Of a stretch of DNA of 64,000 nucleotides, positions 40,346 through 54,437 are shown in pieces. Location: assembly GCF_000599865.1 (NCBI RefSeq), contig NZ_JHAC01000004.1, positions 113,766 through 177,765 of the forward strand, in the 5' to 3' direction. This stretch comes from Deinococcus phoenicis (GTDB lineage Bacteria; Deinococcota; Deinococci; Deinococcales; Deinococcaceae). The notes beneath the pieces were generated by a model. The model worked only from the letters and a program-made list of their open reading frames with translations, was not told the DNA's origin and ran no database searches. The position numbers were made by a program, and so were the translations under genes. The stretch's first letter is position 1. Each line of letters begins with the position of its first letter.

Positions 40346-43300
40346 ATGCTGACGCCCGCGCCCTCCACCCCGGATGCCCACCTGGCCCTGCTCGATCTGG
40401 CGAGCGGGACCCTGCATCCGCTGTCGGGAGACTGGCTGTGGATGGGCTGGACGCCTGGAACGCCGGTGCTGCTGGAGCGCTGGCTCGACCTGGTCTGCCC
40501 CGAGGACCGCAGCATGCTGGAAGCCGAGCTGGACCGGGCCGCGCGGCAGGGGGACGCGGTGTTCCGGCGGGTCCGTTTCGGCCTGCGCCCTCTTTCCCCG
40601 GGGGTGCGTCACAGGGTGCAGCAGGCGGAGGCGGACTGGCATGTGGCCCGCCGCGCCTCGGACGGCCGGGCCACCCATCTCGGCGTGGCGCTGCGGCTCC
40701 TGCCGGCCAGCCAGGAGGACACTGCGACGCCGCCCATCCGCCCGACCCGGCTGCCCCCCCGGGCGGACCTGCTGGGCGGCATGACCGATACCGCCACCTT
40801 CACCTGGACGCAGGGCGCACCCGGGACCCCGGCGCTCCAGGTCAGTCCGTCCCTCGCGGCGTGGCTGGGCGCGGCCCCCGGGACACTGGAGGCGCTGCTG
40901 GCGCATCTCGACCCGGAAAGCGCCGACGTGCTCCAGACCTACCTGCTGGACCCGGCGGCTTCCCCGGAGCGGCCCCCGCTGGAATGGCTGGGCGAGATCC
41001 GTGGGGGCCGCCTCCCCTCGGAGGTGGGGGAATTCACGGTCCGGCCCGTGCTGCTCAGCGTGCAGCCGCCTGGCCGGATCGCCGGGGCGCGGGTGGCGTT
41101 CGGCGTGCTGCGCGACGTGGGGGAACCCCTGCGGCTGCAAGAGGCCCTGGCCGACCGTGAGCGGCTGCTGCGCGAGGCCCAGGCGCTGGCCGGGCTGGGG
41201 TCCTGGCGCTACGACCTGCGGCGCGGCTCCCTGGTCTGGAGCGATGGAAATTTCCACCTGCTGGGTCTGCCGGTCGGCACGCCTGACCTCGGCATCTGGT
41301 CCGCCCACATCCATCCCGAGGACCGGGACCGGGTCAATGCGGCCATGACCGCCACCTGGCCGGAGGCGCGGCTGACGCTGCGCTACCGCATCCTGCGTGC
41401 GGACGGCGAGGAACGGGTGGTCGAGACACGGGGGCGGGCCGAGGTCGGCCCGGACGGTCAGCCCGCGCTGCTGTACGGCACCACCCAGGACGTGACCGGG
41501 CAGGTGCGCGCCGAGGCCCAGGAGCGCGAGGCCCGCCGCCTCCAGGCCGCGCTGCTCGACGCCGCGGCGGCCATTACGGCCACCCTCGACCGGGACGAGG
41601 TGCTGGCCCGGCTGGTCGGCAGCGTCGGGCGCATGGTGCCCTTCGACGAGGCCGACATCCTGCTGCTGGACCCGGACGGCGAAACCCTGCGGCTCGTCTT
41701 GCGCCGGGGCGGGCCGAACGCGCCGGCCCCGCCGGGGGGGAAGCCCGTGAGCTACCCCCTGTCGAGCTTTCCCCTGCTGGTCAGCGCGGCGGCACGCGGC
41801 TCCGCGACGGTGGTGGAGGACGTGCGCCGCTCGGCCAGCTGGGTGCCCCTGCCCGAGAGCCGCTGGGTTCGCAGCGTGCTGCTGCAACCCATCATGGTGG
41901 AAGGACAACTGCTGGGCTTCCTGAAGCTGCTCAGCGCCGCGCCCGGGGCCTTCAGCGCCGAGGGGGCCGAACGGGTGCGGCTCTTTATGGGGTACGTTCG
42001 GGCCGCGCTGCACAACAGCCGCCTATATGAGCTGGCCCGCCGCGAGGCCCACCGGGCCAGCGTGCTGGCGGACCTGGCCGCGCGGCTGAACCGGCCCCTC
42101 ACGCCGGAGCAGGTCGCCGACGTGGTCGCGCACGGGACCCGGGAGGCGCTGGGGCGCGGCTGCGTCAGCGTCGTGCGGCAAGACCCCGTGCAGGGGGAGC
42201 CGTACCGCGTCAGCCGGGTCGGCTTCGAGGACCACCCCGGCGCGCACTTGCCCGAAGTGCGGGACCGTCCGCCCCTGCGTCCCCCACCGGTCCAGTCCGG
42301 CGGCGCGGGGATCGGGACCCGGCTGACCCTGCTGACCGGCGCCACGCCGGAGGAGGCCCGGACCTTGACCCGGCTGGGCTACCGGCAGGTTCTGCACATC
42401 AGCATGGGGCGCGACGGCAGCTTTCTGGCCGGTCTGTATGTCGGGTTGCTGGACCCGGTCCCCTTTACCCCCGAGGAACAGGAACTGCTGGTGGGGATCG
42501 CGGAACAGGCGGCGCTGGCCTTTCTCAATGCCGATCTCCGGGCCGAGAACGCCGCCCGGCTGCGCGACCTGACCGTCCTGAATCTCACGGCGCAGCGGTT
42601 TGCCCAGCTGCTGGACGAGGCGGCTCTGGCAGACGCGGTGGTCGATGCCGCCGCCGAACATTTCGGCACCGACTGCGCCTGGGTGGTCGCCCGCACGCCG
42701 CAGGGCCAGCTGTCGCCGCTGTCCACCCGGCCCCAGCCCCTGCCGGACCTCGGCCCGGACTGGCCCGGCCCCCACCCCGCGCTCACCGCCCTGCTCCCGG
42801 ACGTGCCGGTGGCCCTGCGGCCCGGGAGCGACCCCCTGGAGGGCCGTGGGGCGTGGTGGGCCGCCGCCGCCGCACACGGTATCCGGAGTGCCGCCGTGAT
42901 TCCCGTGCCGTTCCCGAATCAGGAACTGCTGGGCCGGGACGCGCCGACCTGGGAAGCCCCCAGGCTGCTGCTGCTGCTCAGCCGGGTCCCGGGCGCGTAC
43001 ACCCCGCAGCGCCTGCGGGTGCTGTCCACCCTGGCCCACCACCTCGGCACCGCGCTGCACAATGCCCGGCTCTTTCAGGAAACCCGCCAACGCCTCGCCC
43101 GGCTGGAGGCCCTGCACGACCTCGACAGCGTGATCAGCACCGCCCACGACCTTGACCACGTGATGGGCCGCGTCGCGGAGATCGCCGCCGCGCAGCCGGG
43201 CGTGAGCGCCGTGACCGTCTGTTTGCGCAGTCCGCACACGCCGCTGCTGGAGTACGTCGCCGCGCAGGGGTTGATGCGGACCCTGCCGGACGCGGCGGCC

Positions 43301-44200
43301 CTCAGCGGCGAGGGACCCCCCGCGATCGTCGCGCTGGAGGGCCGCCCGCTGCGGGTCCCGGAGGTGGCGACCTCGGCCCTGATCGGCGTGGGGGCCTGGG
43401 CACGGCAGGTGGGCGCGCGGGGCTACCAGGCCCTTCCGCTCAGCGCGAAGGGGCAGGTGCTGGGCGTGCTGGAGTACGTCTGGCACGCCGAGGACCCCGA
43501 CCCCCAGACGCATGTGTTTCTGCGCGTCCTGGCCGATCAGGCGGCGATTGCCAGCGAGAGCGCCCGCCTGTACCGCGACCTGCAACGCCAGACCGTCCAC
43601 CTGGCCCTGGCCTACGACGAGACGCTGGAGGGGTGGTCGCGCGCGCTCGACCTGCGCGACAAGGAAACCGAGGGGCACACCCGCCGCGTCACGGACCTGA
43701 CCGTGCAGCTCGCCCAGGCCTTCGGCATAGACCCGGAAGCCCTCACGCACGTCCGGCGCGGCGCCCTGCTCCACGACATCGGCAAGATGGGGATTCCCGA
43801 CGCCATCCTGCACAAACCCGGCCCCCTCGACGCGGCCGAGTGGCGGGTCATGAAGCGCCACCCGAACCTCGCGCTGGAACTGCTCTCGCCCATCGGGTTC
43901 CTGCGCCCCGCCCTGGACATCCCCTACACCCACCACGAGAAGTGGGACGGCAGCGGCTATCCCCGGGGCCTGCGGGGCGAGGCCATTCCCCTCTCGGCGC
44001 GCCTCTTTGCCGTGGTGGACGTCTGGGACGCCCTGACCAACGACCGCCCCTACCGGCCCGCCTGGACGCCCGAGCGTGCGCTGGCCCACATCCGCGCCGA
44101 GAGCGGCACCCACTTCGACCCCCGCGTCGTGGAGGCCTTTACGGCGCTGATCGTGGAGCGCCACCCGGAGCTGGCCGGGGTCCTGAACCGGGATGGGTAA
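40346..44200 (+). CDS. Large PAS/GAF sensor with HD-GYP phosphodiesterase domain
   Basis: A 1284-residue cytoplasmic signalling protein. PAS-like regions cover about 1-110, 140-270 and 275-390 (HPEDRDRV). Four GAF-type domains follow at about 410-555, 570-725, 735-915 and 925-1080. The C-terminal HD-GYP domain has HDIGK (His1143, Asp1144), HHEKWDGSGYP (GYP at 1204-1206) and DVWDALTNDRPY, all intact. It should hydrolyse c-di-GMP in response to ligands or light sensed upstream. GGAAGGGA precedes the ATG. It reads with topA but 90 bases away. Confidence 0.9.
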   Translation: MLTPAPSTPDAHLALLDLASGTLHPLSGDWLWMGWTPGTPVLLERWLDLVCPEDRSMLEAELDRAARQGDAVFRRVRFGLRPLSPGVRHRVQQAEADWHVARRASDGRATHLGVALRLLPASQEDTATPPIRPTRLPPRADLLGGMTDTATFTWTQGAPGTPALQVSPSLAAWLGAAPGTLEALLAHLDPESADVLQTYLLDPAASPERPPLEWLGEIRGGRLPSEVGEFTVRPVLLSVQPPGRIAGARVAFGVLRDVGEPLRLQEALADRERLLREAQALAGLGSWRYDLRRGSLVWSDGNFHLLGLPVGTPDLGIWSAHIHPEDRDRVNAAMTATWPEARLTLRYRILRADGEERVVETRGRAEVGPDGQPALLYGTTQDVTGQVRAEAQEREARRLQAALLDAAAAITATLDRDEVLARLVGSVGRMVPFDEADILLLDPDGETLRLVLRRGGPNAPAPPGGKPVSYPLSSFPLLVSAAARGSATVVEDVRRSASWVPLPESRWVRSVLLQPIMVEGQLLGFLKLLSAAPGAFSAEGAERVRLFMGYVRAALHNSRLYELARREAHRASVLADLAARLNRPLTPEQVADVVAHGTREALGRGCVSVVRQDPVQGEPYRVSRVGFEDHPGAHLPEVRDRPPLRPPPVQSGGAGIGTRLTLLTGATPEEARTLTRLGYRQVLHISMGRDGSFLAGLYVGLLDPVPFTPEEQELLVGIAEQAALAFLNADLRAENAARLRDLTVLNLTAQRFAQLLDEAALADAVVDAAAEHFGTDCAWVVARTPQGQLSPLSTRPQPLPDLGPDWPGPHPALTALLPDVPVALRPGSDPLEGRGAWWAAAAAHGIRSAAVIPVPFPNQELLGRDAPTWEAPRLLLLLSRVPGAYTPQRLRVLSTLAHHLGTALHNARLFQETRQRLARLEALHDLDSVISTAHDLDHVMGRVAEIAAAQPGVSAVTVCLRSPHTPLLEYVAAQGLMRTLPDAAALSGEGPPAIVALEGRPLRVPEVATSALIGVGAWARQVGARGYQALPLSAKGQVLGVLEYVWHAEDPDPQTHVFLRVLADQAAIASESARLYRDLQRQTVHLALAYDETLEGWSRALDLRDKETEGHTRRVTDLTVQLAQAFGIDPEALTHVRRGALLHDIGKMGIPDAILHKPGPLDAAEWRVMKRHPNLALELLSPIGFLRPALDIPYTHHEKWDGSGYPRGLRGEAIPLSARLFAVVDVWDALTNDRPYRPAWTPERALAHIRAESGTHFDPRVVEAFTALIVERHPELAGVLNRDG

Positions 44201-44279
44201 CGGCAGCCCCCCGCCGGGCTGGTGCCGGTCCGGTTCCCCTGGGACAATTCCCGCCTGTCCGGAGTGCTAGCGTGCGGCC

Positions 44280-45461
<1,182 letters not shown>

Positions 45462-45522
45462 GCGGTCAGGGCCAGAGCGGGCGGCCCTGGCCCCTTCCAG
45501 CAGGATCGGCCAGCAGGGTCGG

Positions 45523-45762
45523 TTACGCCGCCCCGTCGAACTGGGTCTGCCGCTCCAGGTCGTTCAGGGCCTCCTCGTAGAGGGTCTGGGACAGCCCCGG
45601 CACCACTGCGAGGAACGTGGCGGCCTCCTCCAGCGTGGCGTGCGTGCTGTCCTGTCGCCAGCCCGGCCCCTCCGCCATCAACCGCACGCGCCCGGCCTGG
45701 ATCAGGAACCGGACGCGGCCCTCTCCGGTACGGGTGTCGCTGAAGTGACGTGTCACGTTCAT
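45523..45762 (-). CDS. Hypothetical protein (79 aa)
   Basis: A 79-residue protein: MNVTRHFSDTRTGEGRVRFLIQAGRVRLMAEGPGWRQDST, then an acidic helical C-terminus (HATLEEAATFLAVVPGLSQTLYEEALNDLERQ). No family is recognised. TACGCT lies six bases before the ATG at 45762, which decides this start over the ATG at 45804. It ends 62 bases from the convergent mqnC gene. Confidence 0.6.
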   Translation of the reverse strand: MNVTRHFSDTRTGEGRVRFLIQAGRVRLMAEGPGWRQDSTHATLEEAATFLAVVPGLSQTLYEEALNDLERQTQFDGAA

Positions 45763-45960
45763 GCCCTCAGCGTAGCGGGCAGGCGTGAGGCCCGCATCCG
45801 TCAAAGTGATGAGGTCTTCACGATCTGGGGACCAAACGGTACGTTTCTCACCTTTCGGTGGCCCTGGAGTCTGGGGCGCTTTCCCCTGTCCGGTCGCTCA
45901 TGAACGGCTGCCCAGCCGGCGCTCACGCGGCAGCCGCTCTGTTCGGCCACACTCGCACAC

Positions 45961-47217
45961 GTGGGTTCCCGTATCGCCGGACAGAAGGTTCTCGCCATTG
46001 TGCTGGCGGGGGGCAAGGGCAGCCGCCTCGCGCCCCTGACCACCGAACGGGCCAAGCCCGCCGTGCCGTTTCTGGGCACCTACCGCCTGATCGACTTCAC
46101 GCTGTCGAATCTGGTCAACAGCGGCCTCTCGGACGTGTGGGTGATCGAGCAGTATCTCCCGCACGGCCTCAACGACCACCTGTCGGGCGGGCGGCCCTGG
46201 GACCTCGACCGCACGCGCGGCGGACTGGTCGTGATGCCGCCCTTTTCCAGCCCAGGGAACGAGGGGGGTGAGTTCGCGCACGGCAACGCGCACGCCCTGG
46301 CGCAGCACGCCGGGCTGATCCGCGAGTTCGGGGCGGACGTGGTGCTGGTCCTGAGTGCCGACCACATCTACCGCTTCGACTACGGCGAGGTGATCCGCGC
46401 CCACGGGGCGCGCGGCGCGAGCGTCACGCTGGTGACCACCGAGGTCGGGGAGGCGGAAGCGACCCGCTTCGGGAACGTGCGCGCGGACGGGGACGGGCGG
46501 GTGCGCGAGTTCGCCTACAAGCCCGGGGAGCCGCTGGGCCGCACGGTCACCGCCGAGATCTTCGTCTACGACGTGCCGGTCCTGCTCTCGACCCTCGGCG
46601 AACTGGAGCGGCAGGGCGACCTCGGTGACTACGGTGAGGCGTTGCTGCCCGCCCTGGTGGCGCGTGGGGACGCCTTCGCCTTCCCGCTGGACGGGTACTG
46701 GAAGGACGTGGGTACCCTGGACGCCTACCTGACGGCCCACCACGACTTTCTGGACGGCCACGGCTTCCCGCTCGACGCCGAGGACTGGCCCTTCATCACC
46801 AGCAGCATCTCGCGGCCCCCCGCCCGGATCGGGAAGACGGCCCGACTGGACGACGCCCTGATCTGTGGTGGGGCCGTCGTCGCGGGCGAGGTCCGCCGCA
46901 GCGTCATCGGCCCGAACGCCGTGGTGGAGGCGGGTGCCGTGGTCAGGGACAGCCTGGTGCAGCCGGGAGCCGCCGTGAAGGCCGGCGCGACCGTGACCCG
47001 CGCCATCGTGGACAACGGGGCCACGGTCGGGGAAGGTGCCGAGGTGGGCGGCCAGGAGACAGACCGGCCCCCCACCGTGATCGGTGCGGCGGCCACCGTC
47101 GAGGCCGGGGCGCGGGTGGGCGGCGGCTTGCAGGTGCCGCCCCACCAGACTGTCCGCGCGGGCCAGGAGCAGCAGACGGCCAGGAAGCCGGAAGGCGACG
47201 ACCGGGCCGGGAAGTAG
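45961..47217 (+). CDS. glgC: Glucose-1-phosphate adenylyltransferase GlgC
   Basis: A 418-residue enzyme. The nucleotidyltransferase domain has LAGGKGSRLAPLTTERAKPAVPFLG and DHIYRFDY; the C-terminal left-handed beta-helix begins near residue 300 with repeated hexapeptide strands. It makes ADP-glucose from ATP and glucose-1-phosphate for GlgA, whose gene lies 9 kb away. CACACT lies seven bases before the GTG, close to the leaderless pattern. The tail is hydrophilic. Confidence 0.94.
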   Translation: MGSRIAGQKVLAIVLAGGKGSRLAPLTTERAKPAVPFLGTYRLIDFTLSNLVNSGLSDVWVIEQYLPHGLNDHLSGGRPWDLDRTRGGLVVMPPFSSPGNEGGEFAHGNAHALAQHAGLIREFGADVVLVLSADHIYRFDYGEVIRAHGARGASVTLVTTEVGEAEATRFGNVRADGDGRVREFAYKPGEPLGRTVTAEIFVYDVPVLLSTLGELERQGDLGDYGEALLPALVARGDAFAFPLDGYWKDVGTLDAYLTAHHDFLDGHGFPLDAEDWPFITSSISRPPARIGKTARLDDALICGGAVVAGEVRRSVIGPNAVVEAGAVVRDSLVQPGAAVKAGATVTRAIVDNGATVGEGAEVGGQETDRPPTVIGAAATVEAGARVGGGLQVPPHQTVRAGQEQQTARKPEGDDRAGK

Positions 47218-47305
47218 CGCCCGGCGAGGCCCCCTGGGGTTGTTGCCCCCCGGCAGGTGGGGCGGCACCTTTTTCCCCGTTCCCTTCCCGTAGACTGACC
47301 GGCTG

Positions 47306-48331
47306 ATGACGGCCTCTCCTCGCCCTCCACACACGCTCTCGGTCGCGCCGATGATGGACTGGACCGACCGGCATTGCCGCGCGTTTCACCGCACGCTGTC
47401 GCGCCGGACGCTGCTGTACACCGAGATGGTCACGACCGGGGCCATTCTGCACGGCGACCACGAGCGGCATCTGGGCTTCGGGCCGGTCGAGCATCCGCTG
47501 GCCCTGCAACTGGGCGGGAGTGACCCGGCGGCGCTGGCCGAATGCGCCCGGATCGCCCAGGACTGGGGCTACGACGAGGTCAACCTGAACTGCGGCTGCC
47601 CCAGCGACCGCGTGCAGAACGGTTCCTTCGGGGCCTGCCTGATGGGGACGCCGGGCGTGGTGGCCCGGGCGGTGGAAGCGATGCGCGGCGCGACCTCGCT
47701 GCCCGTCACGGTCAAGCACCGCATCGGCATCGACGATATGGACAGTTACGACCACCTGACGCGCTTCGTGCGGACGGTCGCGGAGGCGGGCTGCGGCACC
47801 TTCATCGTCCACGCGCGCAAGGCGTGGCTCTCGGGCCTCTCGCCAAAAGAGAACCGCACCCTGCCGCCCCTGCGCTACGAGTTGGTGCGGCAACTGAAAG
47901 CCGACTTTCCGCACCTGACCATCGTGCTGAATGGCGGCGTGCTGACGCTGGACGCCGCGCGGGAGCACCTCACCTGGGCCGACGGTGTGATGATCGGGCG
48001 CGCCGCCTATCAGGACCCCTTCATCCTCGCCGCTGCCGACCGCGACGTGTTCGGGGAAGACGGGATGCCCCCCACCCGCCGCGAGGCCGTCGAGGCGTTT
48101 CTGCCGTATGTTGCCGCAGAGCTGGAACAGGGGCAGCCCCTGAACCGCATGATGAAACACACCCTGGGCCTCTTCGCGGGGCAGCCCGGCGCGCGTCACT
48201 GGAAAAGGACCCTCAGCGAGCGCGGCCACCTGCCCGGCGCGGGGCTGGACGTGGTGCGGGAAGCGCTGGCGGGCGTACCGGACAGCGTGCTGGACGCGCG
48301 GGCGGGGGTGGGGGAGTCTCAGCCGGTCTGA
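47306..48331 (+). CDS. dusA: tRNA-dihydrouridine synthase DusA
   Basis: A 341-residue FMN enzyme. The start HTLSVAPMMDWTDRH, the catalytic cysteine context LNCGCPSDRVQNGSFGACLM (near residue 97), KHRIGIDDMDSYD and IGRAAYQDPF are typical of DusA, which reduces U20/U20a in tRNA. TAGACT lies nine bases before the ATG. It reads with glgC but with 88 bases between. Confidence 0.94.
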   Translation: MTASPRPPHTLSVAPMMDWTDRHCRAFHRTLSRRTLLYTEMVTTGAILHGDHERHLGFGPVEHPLALQLGGSDPAALAECARIAQDWGYDEVNLNCGCPSDRVQNGSFGACLMGTPGVVARAVEAMRGATSLPVTVKHRIGIDDMDSYDHLTRFVRTVAEAGCGTFIVHARKAWLSGLSPKENRTLPPLRYELVRQLKADFPHLTIVLNGGVLTLDAAREHLTWADGVMIGRAAYQDPFILAAADRDVFGEDGMPPTRREAVEAFLPYVAAELEQGQPLNRMMKHTLGLFAGQPGARHWKRTLSERGHLPGAGLDVVREALAGVPDSVLDARAGVGESQPV

Positions 48332-48601
48332 GAGGCTGTTTTAGGGTCCTTATAGACGACGCAGTGCGCCGGGAAGTCGTGCCCGTTCCCCCCTCTGCTT
48401 CGCCGCTTTACAAGTCCCAGCCTCCCCCGCCAGGGGGGACGCGCAGAGCTGCTTGTAGAGGAGCAAAAAGCGCGTTTCTATCGCGTCTCTGAGAAACCCA
48501 CCCGACTTTTCAAACAGCTTCTGAGCGGACATAAAAACCGCCCACCAGAAGCAGTGGGCGGGTTCCGCTGGTGGCTCAAAGCCCACAGCCCAGCGCTGGC
48601 T
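48332..48601. repeat. Intergenic region with nested inverted repeats
   Basis: No gene seen. It contains inverted repeats TACAAG (48409-48414) with CTTGTA (48452-48457) enclosing CCCCC/GGGGG (48424-48428/48433-48437), and GTTTCT (48474-48479) with AGAAAC (48492-48497). This looks like a small dispersed repeat element. A terminator lies at its right end. Confidence 0.45.
48533..48562 (-). terminator. Terminator of the M42 peptidase gene
   Basis: Read leftward: CCGCCCAC (48561-48554) pairs with GTGGGCGG (48545-48538), 8-base loop, then five Ts (48537-48533). It lies about 40 bases after the peptidase stop. Confidence 0.85.
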
Positions 48602-49660
<1,059 letters not shown>

Positions 49661-49696
49661 GGGGGCGAGTCTACGCCGCGCGGCTATGCTGCCCGC

Positions 49697-50089
49697 ATGA
49701 GCCATTCCGCTGAGCTGGACACCCCGGACCTGCGCGTGAGCGTGGACGTGTCCTACCTCCCCGCGCACTCCACGCCCGAACGCCGCGTCTTCAGCTACGT
49801 GGTCCGTATCGAGAACCGCAGTGGCGAGACGTGGCGGCTGCTGGCCCGCCACTGGGACATCGTGGATGCCGGGGGCCGCGAGACGGTCGTGGACGGCGAG
49901 GGCGTGGTGGGCGAGCAGCCCCTGATCCCGCCCGGCGGGGCCTTTGTCTACGATTCCTTCGTGACCGTGCAGGACACGCCCGGCCGGATGGGGGGCCATT
50001 ACGTGATGCAGGACGCCTGGGGCACGCGGGCCCAGGTGCCGATTCCACCCTTCGTGCTGGAGGTGCCGGGAGAGCGGACGCTGAACTAG
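49697..50089 (+). CDS. apaG: ApaG domain protein
   Basis: A 130-residue single ApaG/DUF525 domain: VSVDVSYLPAHSTPERRVFSYVVRIEN, LLARHWDIVDAGG, GEGVVGEQPLIPPGGAFVYDSF and GGHYVMQD, all typical. ApaG has been linked to Co2+/Mg2+ resistance and nucleotide phosphatase activity in other bacteria; its role here is not known. TATGCT lies six bases before the ATG, giving a leaderless start. Confidence 0.94.
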   Translation: MSHSAELDTPDLRVSVDVSYLPAHSTPERRVFSYVVRIENRSGETWRLLARHWDIVDAGGRETVVDGEGVVGEQPLIPPGGAFVYDSFVTVQDTPGRMGGHYVMQDAWGTRAQVPIPPFVLEVPGERTLN

Positions 50090-50137
50090 CGGCCAGTTTT
50101 CAGCAGGGGCCTTCCTGGCTGACGGCCGAAAGCGGCC

Positions 50138-51865
<1,728 letters not shown>

Positions 51866-51954
51866 GGGAGACAGTGTAGGGAGGGGGCGGGGGAGACGCC
51901 GTGAACGGCGAGGGAAAGGGAGACGCGCCTGGGCCTGGGACCTGCCCCGGCCGC

Positions 51955-52668
51955 TCAGGAAGCGGCGCGGGCAAGGGCCTGGGGAACCCCGGGGGGCAGG
52001 GGATGTCTGGCCCCCGGATTCTGCCAGAGCTTCAGGTCCGGCAGCAGCCTGCCGCCCTCGAAGGAACAGAGCAGAATGCCGCTGAGCCGCTGGCGGTGAC
52101 GGTGGTAATCGCGCACGCCCTCGGGCTGCACTTCAGGCAGCTGTCCCGGTCGGGGCGGCCCGCCGAGCAGGTGGACAGCACCCGGAACGAGGCTGTCCCG
52201 TTCGCCGCCCGGGGGAAGCACCACCACGAGCAGGTTCGCCGTGCCGGGCGCGCATTGGCCGATCTTGTCGCAGGTCACCCGCGCGATCTTCAGCGTGTTT
52301 CCCATCAGGGCACCGCCGGGCGGCTCCATCCACCGGGGCCGGGTGACTTCCACGAGAAACGAGGAATGGGTCTTGAACGTCACCTGGAAGTCGGGGCCGC
52401 GCTGACCGGCCGCGCGGAACGGCTCGTACAGGACGCTGAAGCTCCGGTCGCGCAGCAGGAAGGCCGCGACGGCCAGCTCGGCGAGCAGGTCGCCCCGTTC
52501 GTCGGCGCTGGCTGCCAGACGCGCTTTCTTGCGCAGCTTGGTCGCGTGGCTTTCGGCAAAGACCAGAAAAGGGCGTGATTCGGCACTCCAGGTGTGCAGG
52601 AAAGGGGCGAGTGGATGTTCTGGCGAGCCGCAGATGCCCTGAATCAGGTTATCGGTGCGTTTGCTCAT
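51955..52668 (-). CDS. Protein of unknown function with a PD...ExT core
   Basis: A 237-residue protein I do not recognise. Residues about 90-110 read RGPDFQVTFKTHSSFLVEVTRPR, resembling a PD-(D/E)XK nuclease core in which lysine is replaced by threonine. A nuclease-like fold with altered chemistry is an inference. CATAAT lies seven bases before the ATG. It stands alone between two leftward genes. Confidence 0.6.
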   Translation of the reverse strand: MSKRTDNLIQGICGSPEHPLAPFLHTWSAESRPFLVFAESHATKLRKKARLAASADERGDLLAELAVAAFLLRDRSFSVLYEPFRAAGQRGPDFQVTFKTHSSFLVEVTRPRWMEPPGGALMGNTLKIARVTCDKIGQCAPGTANLLVVVLPPGGERDSLVPGAVHLLGGPPRPGQLPEVQPEGVRDYHRHRQRLSGILLCSFEGGRLLPDLKLWQNPGARHPLPPGVPQALARAAS

Positions 52669-52735
52669 TTCCCCGATTATGCTGGCCGAGGTGGCTTTGA
52701 GAGGTGCTCCCTCTCGTCAGACCCCCCCCGCCCGT

Positions 52736-53485
<750 letters not shown>

Positions 53486-53537
53486 GCCCCGGATGCTAGC
53501 GCGGCGAGGCCGGCGAGAGGCGGACAACGGCGGACGC

Positions 53538-54359
53538 TCACCCCACCGCCAGAATCGGATTCTCGGTCTCCACCCCCAGCCCCAGGGCCAGGTCCTGGGC
53601 GAGTTCTCCCGGCGTATCGCCCCAGCTTTCCACGCTGACGTGTTCCAGTCCGCGTGCGCGGGCCAGGGCGCACACGCCGAGCAGCAGGGCGGCGCGCAGG
53701 CCGGTGTGCCTCAGGTCCGCCCGCACCCCCGGCGCGTCGATCCGGGCGTAAAGTTCCTCGGGCGCGGCGCGGCAGAGTCCGGCGGCCCGGCCCTCCGCGT
53801 CCAGCGCGATCAGGCTGAGGTGCGGATCGAAGCCGCCCGCGCCGTCCGCCGCCGCCTCGGGCGTGACGGCGTGGTGCCCAATCCGGTCCTCGTAGGTCGC
53901 GAGGGCGTCCAGGCGGGTGGCGGGGTCGGACACGTCCGCGAGGGGCAACAGGCGCAGGCCCTCCGGCACCTCCGTCCTGCCCGCAGGCGTCGGCCCGGCC
54001 AGCAGGCGGTAAGCCCCGACCTCGCGGTAGCCTGCCGCTTCCAGCGCCTCCGCCGGAAAGAGGGAACCGTCCGCGAAGGCGTAGGCGCACCCTGCGTCCT
54101 GCCGGGCGGCGTAGGCCAGGGCGGTGGCCGCCTCCAGATGGTCCGGGCCGGGGAGCGCGCCCCCCACCAGTTCCGCGCCGTGCGCCGGGCTGGGCCGCAG
54201 GCCGACCGCCCCGACGACCTCCCCCGCCTTGTTCTGCACCATCCAGGCTCTCACCAGCACGTCGGCCATCCAGGCGACCGCCTCCCCGGGGGCACCGTAC
54301 AGCGCGGCGAACACGGGCGGCAGATCGGCGGGCCGGACGGGCGAGACGGTCACGGGCAT
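53538..54359 (-). CDS. GNAT family acetyltransferase (probable tandem GNAT fold)
   Basis: A 273-residue protein with a weak N-terminal GNAT-like half (VSPVRPADLPPVFAALYGAPGEAV, then GEVVGAVGL) and a C-terminal half with ALDAEGRAAGLCRA and RHTGLRAALLLGVCALARARGLEHVSVESWG, the acetyl-CoA-binding region. The substrate is unknown. TAGGCT lies seven bases before the ATG, a leaderless start. The reading to 55085 is a shadow of the opposite-strand hydrolase. Confidence 0.75.
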   Translation of the reverse strand: MPVTVSPVRPADLPPVFAALYGAPGEAVAWMADVLVRAWMVQNKAGEVVGAVGLRPSPAHGAELVGGALPGPDHLEAATALAYAARQDAGCAYAFADGSLFPAEALEAAGYREVGAYRLLAGPTPAGRTEVPEGLRLLPLADVSDPATRLDALATYEDRIGHHAVTPEAAADGAGGFDPHLSLIALDAEGRAAGLCRAAPEELYARIDAPGVRADLRHTGLRAALLLGVCALARARGLEHVSVESWGDTPGELAQDLALGLGVETENPILAVG

Positions 54360-54437
54360 GGGGGAAAGCCTAGCAGGGGAGCCACGCCCAAGGGACGCTG
54401 AAGGGTGTCCGGCTCGCGCCCGTCCTAGCCTGACCGC

